NCBI GenBank assembly: GCA_963805705.1
Contig: CAWDVH010000001.1
Location: 1,736,001-1,800,000, forward strand
Reading direction: 5' to 3'
DNA from: CAWDVH01 sp963805705
Lineage (GTDB): Bacteria; Actinomycetota; Actinomycetes; Streptosporangiales; Streptosporangiaceae
DNA length: 64,000 nucleotides
Part shown: positions 35,599 to 44,155 of the stretch, piece after piece
How the letters are laid out: every line of letters begins with the position of its first letter
Position numbering within the stretch: position 1 is the stretch's first letter
The notes under the pieces: generated by a model
The model's input: only the letters and a program-made list of their open reading frames with translations
Told to the model about the DNA's origin: nothing
Databases searched by the model: none
Made by a program: the position numbers and the translations under genes

Positions 35599-36279
35599 GT
35601 GTTCGGTTCCCGCAAGACCCAGATGATCACAGCGGACGATGCGCTGCGCGGAAGGTCCGAGCAGATGCCTGTGCCCGCGCAGCACGCGGTGCTGCACACC
35701 CCGCTTCGCCCCCCATACCCGGAGGGCTCGCAGGTCGCCGAGTTCGCGCTGGGGTGCTTCTGGGGCGCTGAGCGGATGTTCTGGCAGACACCCGGCGTGA
35801 TCACGACCGCCGTGGGCTACGAGGGCGGGTACACGCCGAACCCGACCTACGAGGAGGTCTGCAGCGGCCGGACCGGCCACGCCGAGTCGGTGCGGGTGGT
35901 CTTCGACCCGGCCAAGATCAGCTACTCGCAGCTGCTCCGGACCTTCTGGGAGGCACACAACCCCACCCAGGGCATGCGCCAGGGTAACGACCGGGGCACC
36001 CAGTACCGGTCAGCGGTCTTCTACACCACCCCGCAGCAGCAGGCCGAGGCGGAGGAGTCGCTCGCGGCCTACCAGAAGCGGCTGAGCGAGGCCGGCTTCG
36101 GGGAGATCACCACGGACATCGCCCCGGCGTCGGAGTTCTACTTCGCCGAGGACTACCACCAGCAGTACCTGTACAAGGTCCCCGGTGGCTACTGCCCTGA
36201 TCACAGCACCGGCGTGTCCTGCCCGATCGGGGTCGTCAAGGCGAGCGGCCCGGCCGGCCTGATCGAGGCGGACGACTGA
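35599..36279 (+). CDS. msrA: Peptide-methionine (S)-S-oxide reductase MsrA
   Basis: The 226-residue enzyme repairs oxidised methionine. It has the catalytic motif ALGCFWGAERMF (Cys about 53), GYEGGYTPNPTYEEVCSGRTGHAE and the C-terminal CPDHSTGVSC with two resolving-type cysteines. GTG start with GAGGAGG 7 nt upstream. No MsrB domain is fused. The N-terminal 45 residues are an extension seen in many actinobacterial MsrA proteins. Confidence 0.95.
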   Translation: MFGSRKTQMITADDALRGRSEQMPVPAQHAVLHTPLRPPYPEGSQVAEFALGCFWGAERMFWQTPGVITTAVGYEGGYTPNPTYEEVCSGRTGHAESVRVVFDPAKISYSQLLRTFWEAHNPTQGMRQGNDRGTQYRSAVFYTTPQQQAEAEESLAAYQKRLSEAGFGEITTDIAPASEFYFAEDYHQQYLYKVPGGYCPDHSTGVSCPIGVVKASGPAGLIEADD

Positions 36280-36366
36280 TCTAGCCGGTCTAGCCGGGCG
36301 GCTCTCGCTTGGTAGCTCGTTCTTGTGGCGGGTCTCATGGTCGCGTGATCGCGCCCCTGCGGCCCG

Positions 36367-36603
36367 CTACCTGGCGTCTGGGCTGACGTAGGTGCCGCGC
36401 CTGGGCACGGTGAAGACGAGGCCCTCTACGCGCAGGATGTCGATGGCGCGCAGTACGGTGTCGCGGCCGATGCCGTACTCCTGCTGGAGCTGCTTCACGG
36501 ACGGCACGGGGCCGCTCCGCCATTCGCCCTGGGCGATCCTCGTCCGGAGGATGGCGGATAGCTGCTGGTAGGCAGGCTCCGGTGCCCCGTGGTCTACGGT
36601 CAC
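36367..36603 (-). CDS. Short GntR-family regulator (YtrA-like, winged helix only)
   Basis: The 78-residue protein consists of one GntR winged helix: AYQQLSAILRTRIAQGEW, VPSVKQLQQEYGIGRDTVLRAIDIL (helix-turn-helix) and the wing VPRRGTYVSP. There is no effector domain, so ligand sensing would need a partner. It is transcribed away from an HATPase-fold protein; the 86-bp gap holds three copies of an operator-like 9-mer. Confidence 0.85.
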   Translation of the reverse strand: MTVDHGAPEPAYQQLSAILRTRIAQGEWRSGPVPSVKQLQQEYGIGRDTVLRAIDILRVEGLVFTVPRRGTYVSPDAR

Positions 36604-36624
36604 AAGATCAAGCTAGATCATCTA

Positions 36625-36682
36625 AGAGCAGATATGACTAGGTGGTATTTCTTATCTGCTCTGTTCTGATCTGCTCTACACT
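36625..36682. promoter_or_regulatory. Three 9-bp boxes and a -10 in the gntR/HATPase divergent gap
   Basis: AGAGCAGAT at 36625-36633 is the reverse complement of ATCTGCTCT at 36654-36662 and 36669-36677. The two direct copies are 15 bp apart. A -10-like TACACT (36677-36682) overlaps the last box and lies 7 bp before the GTG at 36690, which suggests a nearly leaderless transcript repressed by a protein bound at the boxes. The likely binder is the adjacent GntR protein. Confidence 0.6.
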
Positions 36683-36689
36683 TGCCGAA

Positions 36690-37247
36690 GTGAACTCATT
36701 AGGGCAGGCGGCGGAGGGACAGACGGATCATGTGCTGCACGCGCCTAGCGCCAGCTGGCGGTGGCCGAGGGCAGGCCCGATGACTTATGACCGCCAACCC
36801 GCGGCCTTCGCGATGCTCGCGTCAGGCGGTGCTACCGCCGACCGAGACGAATCGCCGCTACCGAGTGGTTACGCGGTTACGGTCAGACGAGCCTTTCGCG
36901 GCAGCCACGATCAGGTTGCCTGCGTCCGCGAGTTCGTCCGGCTGGCGCTCGGTCCGGTGCCCGTCTTAGACGAGGCCGTCCTGCTCGCCTCGGAGTTGTC
37001 TGCCAACGCGGTTATGCACACGGCATCTGGTGACGGCGGAACCTTCGATGTCGCCGTTGGCCGGCACGCGTCCTCGGTTCGTATAGAGGTCCGCGATGCG
37101 GGCTCGCGCCGAGTGCCGGTCGCCCGCCCGCATGATGATCTTGCCGAGGAAGGACGCGGTCTCGGTCTCGTTGATCTCGTGGCCGACAGGTGGGGGCATA
37201 GCGGGGACGGGGAAGGCAGGTCTGTCTACTTCGAGCTCTGCTGGTAG
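36690..37247 (+). CDS. HATPase-fold anti-sigma-factor/serine-kinase-like protein
   Basis: This protein of about 185 residues has a GHKL ATPase fold of the RsbW/SpoIIAB-like type common in actinobacteria: N-box LLASELSANAVMH, G1 IEVRDAGSRRVP and G2 EEGRGLGLVDLVADRWG. Such proteins bind sigma factors or anti-anti-sigma factors, or act as regulatory kinases. GTG at 36690 is preferred because it sits just after the -10; an ATG at 36780 would give a 155-residue protein containing the whole fold. The sequence uses more A/T in third positions than the nuo region, as do the next genes up to 40.1 kb. Confidence 0.72.
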   Translation: MNSLGQAAEGQTDHVLHAPSASWRWPRAGPMTYDRQPAAFAMLASGGATADRDESPLPSGYAVTVRRAFRGSHDQVACVREFVRLALGPVPVLDEAVLLASELSANAVMHTASGDGGTFDVAVGRHASSVRIEVRDAGSRRVPVARPHDDLAEEGRGLGLVDLVADRWGHSGDGEGRSVYFELCW

Positions 37248-37375
37248 CAGTCGAGCCAGAATCTGCAGGTAATGAAGGAAGGCGGCCCGACGCGTCGGAT
37301 ACCGCGGAGAGGCTAAGGTGCGAGCAGCGTACAGCGTTCGGGCGATGGATGAGATGGGCAGCATGGTCACGGCGC

Positions 37376-37546
37376 ATGTATAACTGCGGAGTGCTAGCTC
37401 TGCTTTTTGGCTTGAGTTCCGCCGTTGCACCCCCACCAGGCACTCACGAGGGGGCAGCGCTACGTTGGGTTGCCGCAGGCGCTGTGTTCGCGGCGCTCAT
37501 CGTAGAGCTGGCGTGGATGGTGGCGGTTGGTATCCGCCGTCGATGA
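37376..37546 (+). CDS. Small hypothetical membrane protein
   Basis: A 56-residue reading frame encodes two hydrophobic stretches (CGVLALLFGLSSAVA and WVAAGAVFAALIVELAWMVAV) separated by a short polar loop, ending in Arg-Arg-Arg. I do not recognise a family. No strong Shine-Dalgarno is seen. It lies between the HATPase gene and the monooxygenase, on the same strand. Confidence 0.4.
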   Translation: MYNCGVLALLFGLSSAVAPPPGTHEGAALRWVAAGAVFAALIVELAWMVAVGIRRR

Positions 37547-37579
37547 ACGGCCGTCACGACACACAAGGTGGTTGCTGAC

Positions 37580-39128
37580 ATGACCGCGGCCGGGGTCCAT
37601 CTCGACGACTTGCCGACTATCGAGACTGATGTGCTCGTTGTCGGCGCTGGCCCGACGGGACTGATGGCTGGGGTTGTCTGTGCCAGCCGTGGCCTGCCGG
37701 CGGTGGTGGTGGATCGCAAAGCCTGGCCCGACCCGGGAGTCACGGGCCCTGGCTGTCCAGGCCCGCACGATGGAAATCTATGACCAGCTGGGACTCGCCG
37801 ACCAGGTCCTGGCGGGGGCTAATAGCGCCGTCCGGTTCCAGATCGGCCCGACCGGGAGCTCCGACGGGATCAATATTGAGCAGCTCCAGCAGGGCGCAAC
37901 TCGCTTTCCCGGCGTCAAGATCTTCGAGCAGAGCCGTAACGAGCAGCTTCTGTATGAAGCGCTGACAGCACGCGGAGGCGACGTCCTGTGGGGTCACCGT
38001 CTCATCGATCTCATCGATAAAACGGCCGAACCGGACGGTCGTGTCGTGGCGCTGCTGGAAGGTGCGGACGGCCTGGTCCGGGTGCGGTCCCGCTGGTGTA
38101 TCGGCGCCGACGGGGCCAGCTCAACGGTGCGCCGCGATCTCGACGTCCGCTTCGATGGGGTCACCGATGACGCAACGTTCTGGGTCGCCGACATTCACGA
38201 TGCGAGCGGCTTGCCCGACAGCGCGGTGGCAGCGAGATTCGGCGCATCGACGTTCGCCCTGGCGTTCCCGCTCGGCCCCGGCGGGCACGCACGGCTGATA
38301 GCCCTAGCCCGGCAGGACTCCGTCACCCAGGACGAAGCTCTCAGATCCGCTCGCGACGACCTGGGCATGACGTTCGGACAGGTCGACTGGTTCTCCACCT
38401 ACCGCGTCCACCATCGCGTGGCCTCGCGATTCCGGGTCGGATCGGTCTTCCTCGCCGGTGATGCCGGGCATGTGCACTCGCCAGTCGGGGGCCAGGGAAT
38501 GAACACTGGCCTGCAAGATGCCCACAATCTGGCCCTGCTGCTCGCTGACGTCGCGCAAGGCCGGCTCGACACAGGCTCACTCGACCGTTATGAACGCGAG
38601 CGCCGTCCTGTCGCGGAGCGGCTCGTCAAGGTCACCGATCGCGCATTCGGGATCATCGGCCGCCGTAGCTTTGCCGCCTCGTTGCTCCGAAATCGCGGCA
38701 GCGGCCTGGGGGCGTCGGTCTTGCCGCGCATCGCGCGCTCACGGCTCGGCGCCCGGTTTGGCGGCTACCTCGGCCAGTACCGCATCCGCTACCGCTACCT
38801 GGACGCCAAAGCACCGGTGCCGGAGTGGGCAAACGATCCCGCGGTCGGCCTGAGACTGCCGCCCGCCGACGGCAACCACGAGCCACTCAGGTCAATGACG
38901 TGGCAGATGCACACCTACGGTGCCGGAGAGATCACCCGGCCCGCCTGGCCCGCCTGGATCGAAGGCCCACACGCCTTCCGCGCAGACCCCAGGGGCCGCC
39001 TGAGACCCGATCGTCTATACCTCATCCGCCCCGACGGCTTCATCGCCGCATCGGTACCCCTTCGCGACCACGTCGCCGACGAGGCCCAGCTTCGCCTGGT
39101 CATTACCGCCCACAAGCTAAACATCTGA
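37580..39128 (+). CDS. FAD-dependent aromatic monooxygenase (RdmE/PgaE-like), 1-nt insertion near 37721
   Basis: Two overlapping frames encode one class A flavin hydroxylase. The first (from ATG 37580, with AAGGTGG upstream) has TDVLVVGAGPTGLMAGVVCASRGLPAVVVDRK. The second continues PGPTRESRALAVQARTMEIYDQLG, RWCIGADGASSTVRRDL and VFLAGDAGHVHSPVGGQGMN (FAD motifs). Removing the G at 37721 joins them into 515 residues. Relatives hydroxylate polyketides, phenols or antibiotics such as rifampicin, so tailoring or detoxification is possible. A small GntR/HATPase pair lies upstream and a methyltransferase downstream. The frameshift may be a sequencing error or a real lesion. Confidence 0.8.
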
Positions 39129-39242
39129 GTCATCGCAGGACTAGCCAGTCGGGCCCGGACCTCCTCGATGTGAATTAGGTCCGCAGTACGCTTCTGTCGT
39201 GGGTCGACGACAGCGCGATTCTGGCCAAGCGCCGGCGTTGCC

Positions 39243-40142
39243 ATGACCGGGCCGCCGCTTCCCGACGACGTGCGACAGGATCTCATGCTGCCGTTCGGCC
39301 CGATCCCGGATGCCGCCGGCCGGGACGTCATCCTGTCGGGCGACCACGCAGACGCGGTTCTCGCCTACTGCCACGCCATGGGGTCAAAGTTTGGCTCTCC
39401 CGGTTACCTGCGCTATCTCTTCGGCTTGCCGATCAACGAGGCGCTTCTGTCGGGGTACCTCATGACGCAACGGGCGCTACGGGAGACGACTCCGCACGCC
39501 TGCGCCGAGGAGATCGCCCGCACCGCCCTTGAGCTCCTATCGCGTGCTGACAGTGACCGTGCAGAAGAAGACGAGAGCGTGCTCGACATTTTCGCGGGCA
39601 TTGGTCAGATGGCGTACTCCTACGCGAAAGCTGGCTGCCGCGTCCAAGCGATCGACAACGATCGCACGACGGTCGACATCGCGGTGAGCAACATCGAGCT
39701 GGCCGGTTTGGCCAGAGTCGTCGAATACCGCTTGGCCGATGGGCCCGCGGCGCTGGCTTCCGCCGCCGGCACCGACCGGAGGTTCTCGATCGTTCATCTC
39801 GATCCGCCGTGGCGAGGCACCTATCGATACGATCTGACCCGGCCATTCATGCTCGAGGATCTCGCTGTCAATGTAGAAGAACTCGTCGGGCTGGGTCTGG
39901 AGAGCGCCCGTCTCGTAGTACTGGGCCTGCCGCACAATGCCTCGTCGTCGCAGATCAGTGATCTCGCCGCCCGAGCTGGATGCAACGCTCTCGTTGAGTA
40001 CCTATATGTCTCGGACTTTCCAGCCTCCTTCGGCCAGGCACCTGCCTTCTTCTTCGGCCGATCAGGTACCGGTGACGGTGGGACAACCGGTTTCCAGCAG
40101 CGACATCAAAAGCTGACCCTTGATGGGCAGCGGGTCAACTAG
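39243..40142 (+). CDS. SAM-dependent methyltransferase with DPPW motif (TGS1/RsmD-like fold)
   Basis: The 299-residue protein has a SAM-binding motif I (VLDIFAGIGQMAYSYAKAG), an acidic motif II (VQAIDNDRTTVDIAVSNIELAG) and a catalytic IVHLDPPWRGTYRYD (about 187). The combination resembles trimethylguanosine-synthase-like and other N-methyltransferases acting on RNA bases. The first 110 residues do not resemble a named domain. The start ATG at 39243 is not backed by a strong Shine-Dalgarno. The substrate is unknown; an RNA or small-molecule amine are both possible. Confidence 0.65.
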   Translation: MTGPPLPDDVRQDLMLPFGPIPDAAGRDVILSGDHADAVLAYCHAMGSKFGSPGYLRYLFGLPINEALLSGYLMTQRALRETTPHACAEEIARTALELLSRADSDRAEEDESVLDIFAGIGQMAYSYAKAGCRVQAIDNDRTTVDIAVSNIELAGLARVVEYRLADGPAALASAAGTDRRFSIVHLDPPWRGTYRYDLTRPFMLEDLAVNVEELVGLGLESARLVVLGLPHNASSSQISDLAARAGCNALVEYLYVSDFPASFGQAPAFFFGRSGTGDGGTTGFQQRHQKLTLDGQRVN

Positions 40143-40222
40143 ATCGAGCCTTCTTCCGGATATCGATCAAGTATGCGACGAAGCTGCCCGGTGGTGAAGG
40201 TCGCCTCCACGCAGTTGCCCCG

Positions 40223-40289
40223 CCTTTTTCTTGATCGCGAAGGATCGTGGAGGCCCTGGCCACCAGGATCCTTCGCGATCAAGAAAAGG
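40223..40289. terminator. Long hairpin, probable bidirectional terminator
   Basis: Left arm 40223-40246 and right arm 40267-40289 are reverse complements over 23 bp with one bulged T; the 20-nt loop itself can pair GTGG with CCAC. The left arm begins CCTTTTTC and the right arm ends GAAAAGG, so both strands would give a stem flanked by a U-run. It lies in the gap between the convergent methyltransferase genes (40143-40453), which holds no other gene I can support. Confidence 0.7.
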
Positions 40290-40453
40290 ACTGGATGCGC
40301 CGGGTTGGGCTCTCAGCGGGTGCGACGCCCTCGTCGCTGATTTTCTGGCACTTCCAGCTCGCCAGCTAGACCCGGAGGGTCCGTTAAGCACGAGATCACG
40401 CGGGCGAGCCGGTCGGAGGTCGAGGCGCTGACCGTCACCAAGGTCACCTGCGG

Positions 40454-41191
40454 TCAGGCGACCACGTGGAAGAGGACGTAGCCGTAGCTGAGGCCGGTGG
40501 CCGCGGGATTCCTGGCCAGCCAGGCGTCAGTGACCGGCTCAGGAAACTCGATCCGCAGCACCGCCTCCAGATCGGCCCTGGTGTCGAAGCGCCATTCGGA
40601 GCGGACCGCATGGCGGGTGGCGCCCCGCTCCCGCCACCAGTCATCGATGGCGCGGGAGGTACTCGCCGGGGGCGCCGACGAGGCGGCCGCGAGGAGATCA
40701 GCGAACTGGCCCCAGTGGTGATCGTTGTCGACGACCACGAGGCTGCCCCCTGACCGCAAGACCCGCAGCACCTCGGTGAGGCCGGCATCGGCGCCGGGCG
40801 CGAGGAAATAGGCGAACCGGGCGTGGACAACGTCTGCGGAGTCGTTCGCCAGAGGCAGGTGCTCGGCTGAGCCCGGCATCACTTGCACGCCGGCCAGTCC
40901 GCGGATCCGCCCGGCGGCCTGCTCGCGCAGCGCCGGATCCGGCTCGACGCCGATGACCGCGCTGGCCTCCCTGGCGTACCCCGGCAGCCAGAAACCGGTC
41001 CCGCAACCCAGGTCAATCAGAGTACGGTCGGCCCAGGGCGCCAGGCGGCGCATCGCCGCGAGCACATGGCCGTCCGGATCGAGACCGCGGTTCTCGATCT
41101 CGTAGATGTCGGGATGGCCGCCGATGTTCGGCGCAAAGCGCCAGTCGGGGAAGGCGGCGCGAGCGTCGTCGGGCCTGGACCCGGGGCTCAC
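40454..41191 (-). CDS. Class I SAM-dependent methyltransferase
   Basis: The 245-residue protein has the Methyltransf_11 pattern: LIDLGCGTGFWLPGYA (motif I), VIGVEPDPALREQA, PGSAEHLPLANDSADVVHARFAYFL and EVLRVLRSGGSLVVVDND. A GTG at 41191 is chosen because it overlaps the stop of the upstream serine hydrolase (GTGA); an ATG 39 nt upstream would overlap that gene by 43 bp. The substrate is unknown. Confidence 0.8.
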   Translation of the reverse strand: MSPGSRPDDARAAFPDWRFAPNIGGHPDIYEIENRGLDPDGHVLAAMRRLAPWADRTLIDLGCGTGFWLPGYAREASAVIGVEPDPALREQAAGRIRGLAGVQVMPGSAEHLPLANDSADVVHARFAYFLAPGADAGLTEVLRVLRSGGSLVVVDNDHHWGQFADLLAAASSAPPASTSRAIDDWWRERGATRHAVRSEWRFDTRADLEAVLRIEFPEPVTDAWLARNPAATGLSYGYVLFHVVA

Positions 41192-42162
41192 CGAGCCGCG
41201 GCCGGGATCTGCTCGTCGGGCGTGCCCCACGACGGGAAGGGCGCGGACGGCGCGATGACGGACGTGACCCCCGGGTTGAGATCGCGGTTGATCACTTCCG
41301 CGGCGGCCTGGATCGTGTCGACGCCGTAGGCCATGGTCCGATTGTCCCTGGTCAGGATGGCGATCCGGTAGTTACGGTCATGGCTGGTGAAGACGCCGAT
41401 GCTGTTGATCACCCAGCGCACCGTATCGGGCAGCCAGCCGTTCTTGACGTGCACGGTCACGGCGGCCGGCGCGCCGGCGGGCACTCCCCAGCGCTGCGCC
41501 GGAATGACGTGGGCCATCAGCGTGAGCGCGTAGGCCCGCGATGGCTTGTCCAGCACGGAGTTCTTGCTTTTCAGCAGCTTCAGCAGGACCAGCTCGTCGG
41601 CCGCGGTGACCAGCGTCAGGCCCCAGAAGCCATCCCGTCCCAGCGTGGTGTGCGTCATCTTGGCCAGGTCCAGGAAGCGCTGGAGATCCCGCCTGCCGAC
41701 CTCATCCCAGAGGCTGGTCGCGGCCGAGTTGCTCGACTTGGTGATCATCGCCTTGGTGCGGGCGGCCTGCTTGGCCGTGAGGTCGCGGTGCTCGGTTTCC
41801 AGCTCGCGCAGCAGGGCGCCGAGGATGATCACCTTGACGATGCTGGCCGAGTGGAAATGCCATCCCGCGTGCAGCTGGCAGGTGATTCCGGTCCGGGAGT
41901 CCGCCGCCGCCAGGCCGACGACGGAGACTCGCGTTTCCAGCGCCGCGGCGATGCCGCGGGACATCCGGGACGCGAGCGCGCGGTGCTTGCGCGTAGCCGA
42001 GACGCAGATGGCCGCCGGCCCGTCGGTCACGGCCGGCTGCGCGCGAGCTGGCCCGGCGTGCGCGGTCTCAGTCAGGCGGCCCGTGGCGGTCGCCGCGAAC
42101 AGGGCCATCGCGAGTCCGAGGATGAGGGCTGCCTGCCGGATGTGCGCGTGCCTGCTGCCCAT
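41188..42162 (-). CDS. Secreted serine hydrolase of the beta-lactamase/PBP fold
   Basis: The 324-residue protein has an N-terminal signal peptide (hydrophobic AALILGLAMALFAATA, possible cleavage after AHA), then a penicillin-binding fold with FHSASIVKVIILG (SxxK, catalytic Ser and Lys) and KSSNSAATSLW (SxN). A candidate third motif is VKNGWLP (KxG-like, KNG). This is close to class A-like serine hydrolases without proven lactamase activity. It may act in cell-wall turnover or in beta-lactam hydrolysis. It is the first gene of a pair with the methyltransferase. Confidence 0.75.
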   Translation of the reverse strand: MGSRHAHIRQAALILGLAMALFAATATGRLTETAHAGPARAQPAVTDGPAAICVSATRKHRALASRMSRGIAAALETRVSVVGLAAADSRTGITCQLHAGWHFHSASIVKVIILGALLRELETEHRDLTAKQAARTKAMITKSSNSAATSLWDEVGRRDLQRFLDLAKMTHTTLGRDGFWGLTLVTAADELVLLKLLKSKNSVLDKPSRAYALTLMAHVIPAQRWGVPAGAPAAVTVHVKNGWLPDTVRWVINSIGVFTSHDRNYRIAILTRDNRTMAYGVDTIQAAAEVINRDLNPGVTSVIAPSAPFPSWGTPDEQIPAAAR

Positions 42163-42262
42163 CGTTCCCCCATAGCACGCACGCCAGTCACTACAGACAT
42201 CTATGAGACGGCCGTGGCCAGCATCAGGTTGTCAGCGGCAGTCGATTCAGGCGCCGCCGCGG

Positions 42263-43027
42263 TCAGGCCGGGGCGCCGCCGCGGCCAGCGCCGCCGCGAA
42301 AGCGCGTCAGGCCAGCGATCACGGCGGGATCGGCGAGGCTGGTCATGCCGAGCCGGAACTCGGCGGCCATCGCATCGTCGTGGGGAAGCGACAGGCCCTC
42401 CAGCACCGATAGCCGGTCGCTGCGCAGGCAGGCTTGCGGCAGGCCGGCCAGGTCATGGGCCAGCTGCTCCGCCGCGGCACGCGCGCCGCCGTGCGGAACC
42501 AGGCGGCTGACCAGGCCCATCTGATGCGCTTCCGCGGCGGGCACGGCCCGGCCGGTCAGGATCATGTCCAGCGCCCGGCCGGCCCCGACGATCTGCGGCA
42601 GGCGGACCGTGCCGCCGTCGATCAGCGGGACACCCCACCGGCGGCAGAACACGCCCAGGACGGCGTCCTCCTCCGCGACCCGCAGGTCGCACCACAAGGC
42701 CAGCTCCAGGCCGCCCGCCACCGCGTGACCGGCGATCGCCGCGATGACCGGCTTGGACAGCCGCATCCTGGTCGGGCCCATCGGGCCATTCCCGTCCGGA
42801 TCAGTCCGGTTGCTGTCCCGGCTGCCCATCGCCTTGAGATCGGCGCCCGCGCAGAAGGTCCCGCCCGCGCCGTACAGCACGGCGGCGCTGGCGTCCGGGT
42901 CGCGATCAAAGTCGCCGAACGCCTCGGCGAGCGCAGCCGCCGTCGGCCCGTCGACCGCGTTACGGCGCTCCCGGCGATCCAGGATGACGGTCGTGACCGG
43001 GCCGTCTCGCTCGATTCGGACGCTCAT
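42263..43027 (-). CDS. Enoyl-CoA hydratase/isomerase family protein
   Basis: The 254-residue crotonase-fold protein has the oxyanion-hole segments LYGAGGTFCAGADLKAMG and IAGHAVAGGLELALWCDLRVAEEDA, and the C-terminal region LTRFRGGAGRG. The position of the usual first catalytic Glu is occupied by Leu-Glu in GGLELALW, and the second region reads RRWGVPLIDGGTVRLPQ, with Asp rather than the second catalytic Glu. Activity may thus be an isomerase or other crotonase reaction. It is followed 40 bp upstream by korB. Confidence 0.87.
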   Translation of the reverse strand: MSVRIERDGPVTTVILDRRERRNAVDGPTAAALAEAFGDFDRDPDASAAVLYGAGGTFCAGADLKAMGSRDSNRTDPDGNGPMGPTRMRLSKPVIAAIAGHAVAGGLELALWCDLRVAEEDAVLGVFCRRWGVPLIDGGTVRLPQIVGAGRALDMILTGRAVPAAEAHQMGLVSRLVPHGGARAAAEQLAHDLAGLPQACLRSDRLSVLEGLSLPHDDAMAAEFRLGMTSLADPAVIAGLTRFRGGAGRGGAPA

Positions 43028-43066
43028 CCGGGCCTCCGGCGACGGGACGAAGCGGGGCGACGAAGG

Positions 43067-44155
43067 CTAGCCGACCTGCCAGGTGTCGGCGCCGGCCAGC
43101 AGGGTGGCCAGGTCGCCGTCGCCCTGGCTCTGGCGGGCCCCCTCGATCTGGGCGGACATCAGGTCGTCATAGCTGGGCCTGGGCGCCTGGCGGAAGATGC
43201 CGATCGGGGCGTGCGCGAAGTCCGAGCTATCCAGCCGGGACAGGGCGAATGCATACGAAGGGTCGGCCGCGTGCGCATCATGGGTCAGCAATGACGCGGG
43301 ATCGGTGTCGGCCGCGTCGACCGCCTCCAGCGAGCCGTACTGGCCGAACCGCAGGCCGAGGTGGCCGTCGGCACCGAAGCGCACGGGCTCGCCGTGCTCC
43401 AGCCGGATCAGGTGCTCATCCCTGGACCCTGGCGCCGTCACGGCCTCGAACGCGTCATCGTTGTAGATCGGGCAGTTCTGGTAAATCTCCACGAACGCGG
43501 TACCGCGGTGATCGGCCGCTGCGCGCAGGATCCCGGTGAGGTGCTTGCGGTCGGAGTCGATCGTCCTGGCCACGAAGCTGGCCTCGGCGCCCAGGGCCAG
43601 GGATACCGGGTTGAACGGGGTATCCAGGGAGCCGAACGGGGTGGACTTGGTGACCTTCCCCTGCTCCGAGGTCGGGGAGTACTGGCCCTTGGTCAGCCCG
43701 TAGATCCGGTTGTTGAACAGCAGGATCTTGATGTTGACGTTGCGGCGCAGGGCGTGGATCAGGTGATTACCGCCGATGGACAGCGCGTCGCCATCCCCGG
43801 TGATCACCCACACGGACAGGTCGGGGCGCGAAGCCGCCAGGCCGGTCGCGATCGCCGGAGCCCGGCCGTGGATGGAATGCATCCCGTAGCTGTTCACGTA
43901 GTAGGGCAGCCGTGACGAGCAGCCGATGCCGGAGATCATCACCAGGTTCTCCCTGGGGATCTCCAGTTCCGGCAGGAACGCCTGGAACGCGGCCAGGATC
44001 GCGTAGTCACCGCAGCCGGGGCACCAGCGCACTTCCTGGTCGGATTTGAAATCCCTGGTGGACAGCTTCGCGTCGGCCTTCGGGACCAGGGTCAGCGACA
44101 CGGGCCGTTTCGGGCCGTGGGGGCTTTCCGCGCCGTCGTTCGCGTGGTCAGACAT
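43067..44155 (-). CDS. korB: 2-oxoacid:ferredoxin oxidoreductase beta subunit
   Basis: The 362-residue TPP-binding subunit converts 2-oxoglutarate (or another 2-oxoacid) plus CoA to the acyl-CoA with ferredoxin reduction. It has the [4Fe-4S]/TPP motif WCPGCGDYAIL, VMISGIGCSSRLPYYV and the TPP motif ITGDGDALSIGGNHLIHALRRNVN. The third cluster cysteine is in YQNCPIYND. It overlaps korA by 8 nt. Actinobacterial KorAB serves as an alternative 2-oxoglutarate dehydrogenase in the TCA cycle. Confidence 0.94.
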   Translation of the reverse strand: MSDHANDGAESPHGPKRPVSLTLVPKADAKLSTRDFKSDQEVRWCPGCGDYAILAAFQAFLPELEIPRENLVMISGIGCSSRLPYYVNSYGMHSIHGRAPAIATGLAASRPDLSVWVITGDGDALSIGGNHLIHALRRNVNIKILLFNNRIYGLTKGQYSPTSEQGKVTKSTPFGSLDTPFNPVSLALGAEASFVARTIDSDRKHLTGILRAAADHRGTAFVEIYQNCPIYNDDAFEAVTAPGSRDEHLIRLEHGEPVRFGADGHLGLRFGQYGSLEAVDAADTDPASLLTHDAHAADPSYAFALSRLDSSDFAHAPIGIFRQAPRPSYDDLMSAQIEGARQSQGDGDLATLLAGADTWQVG

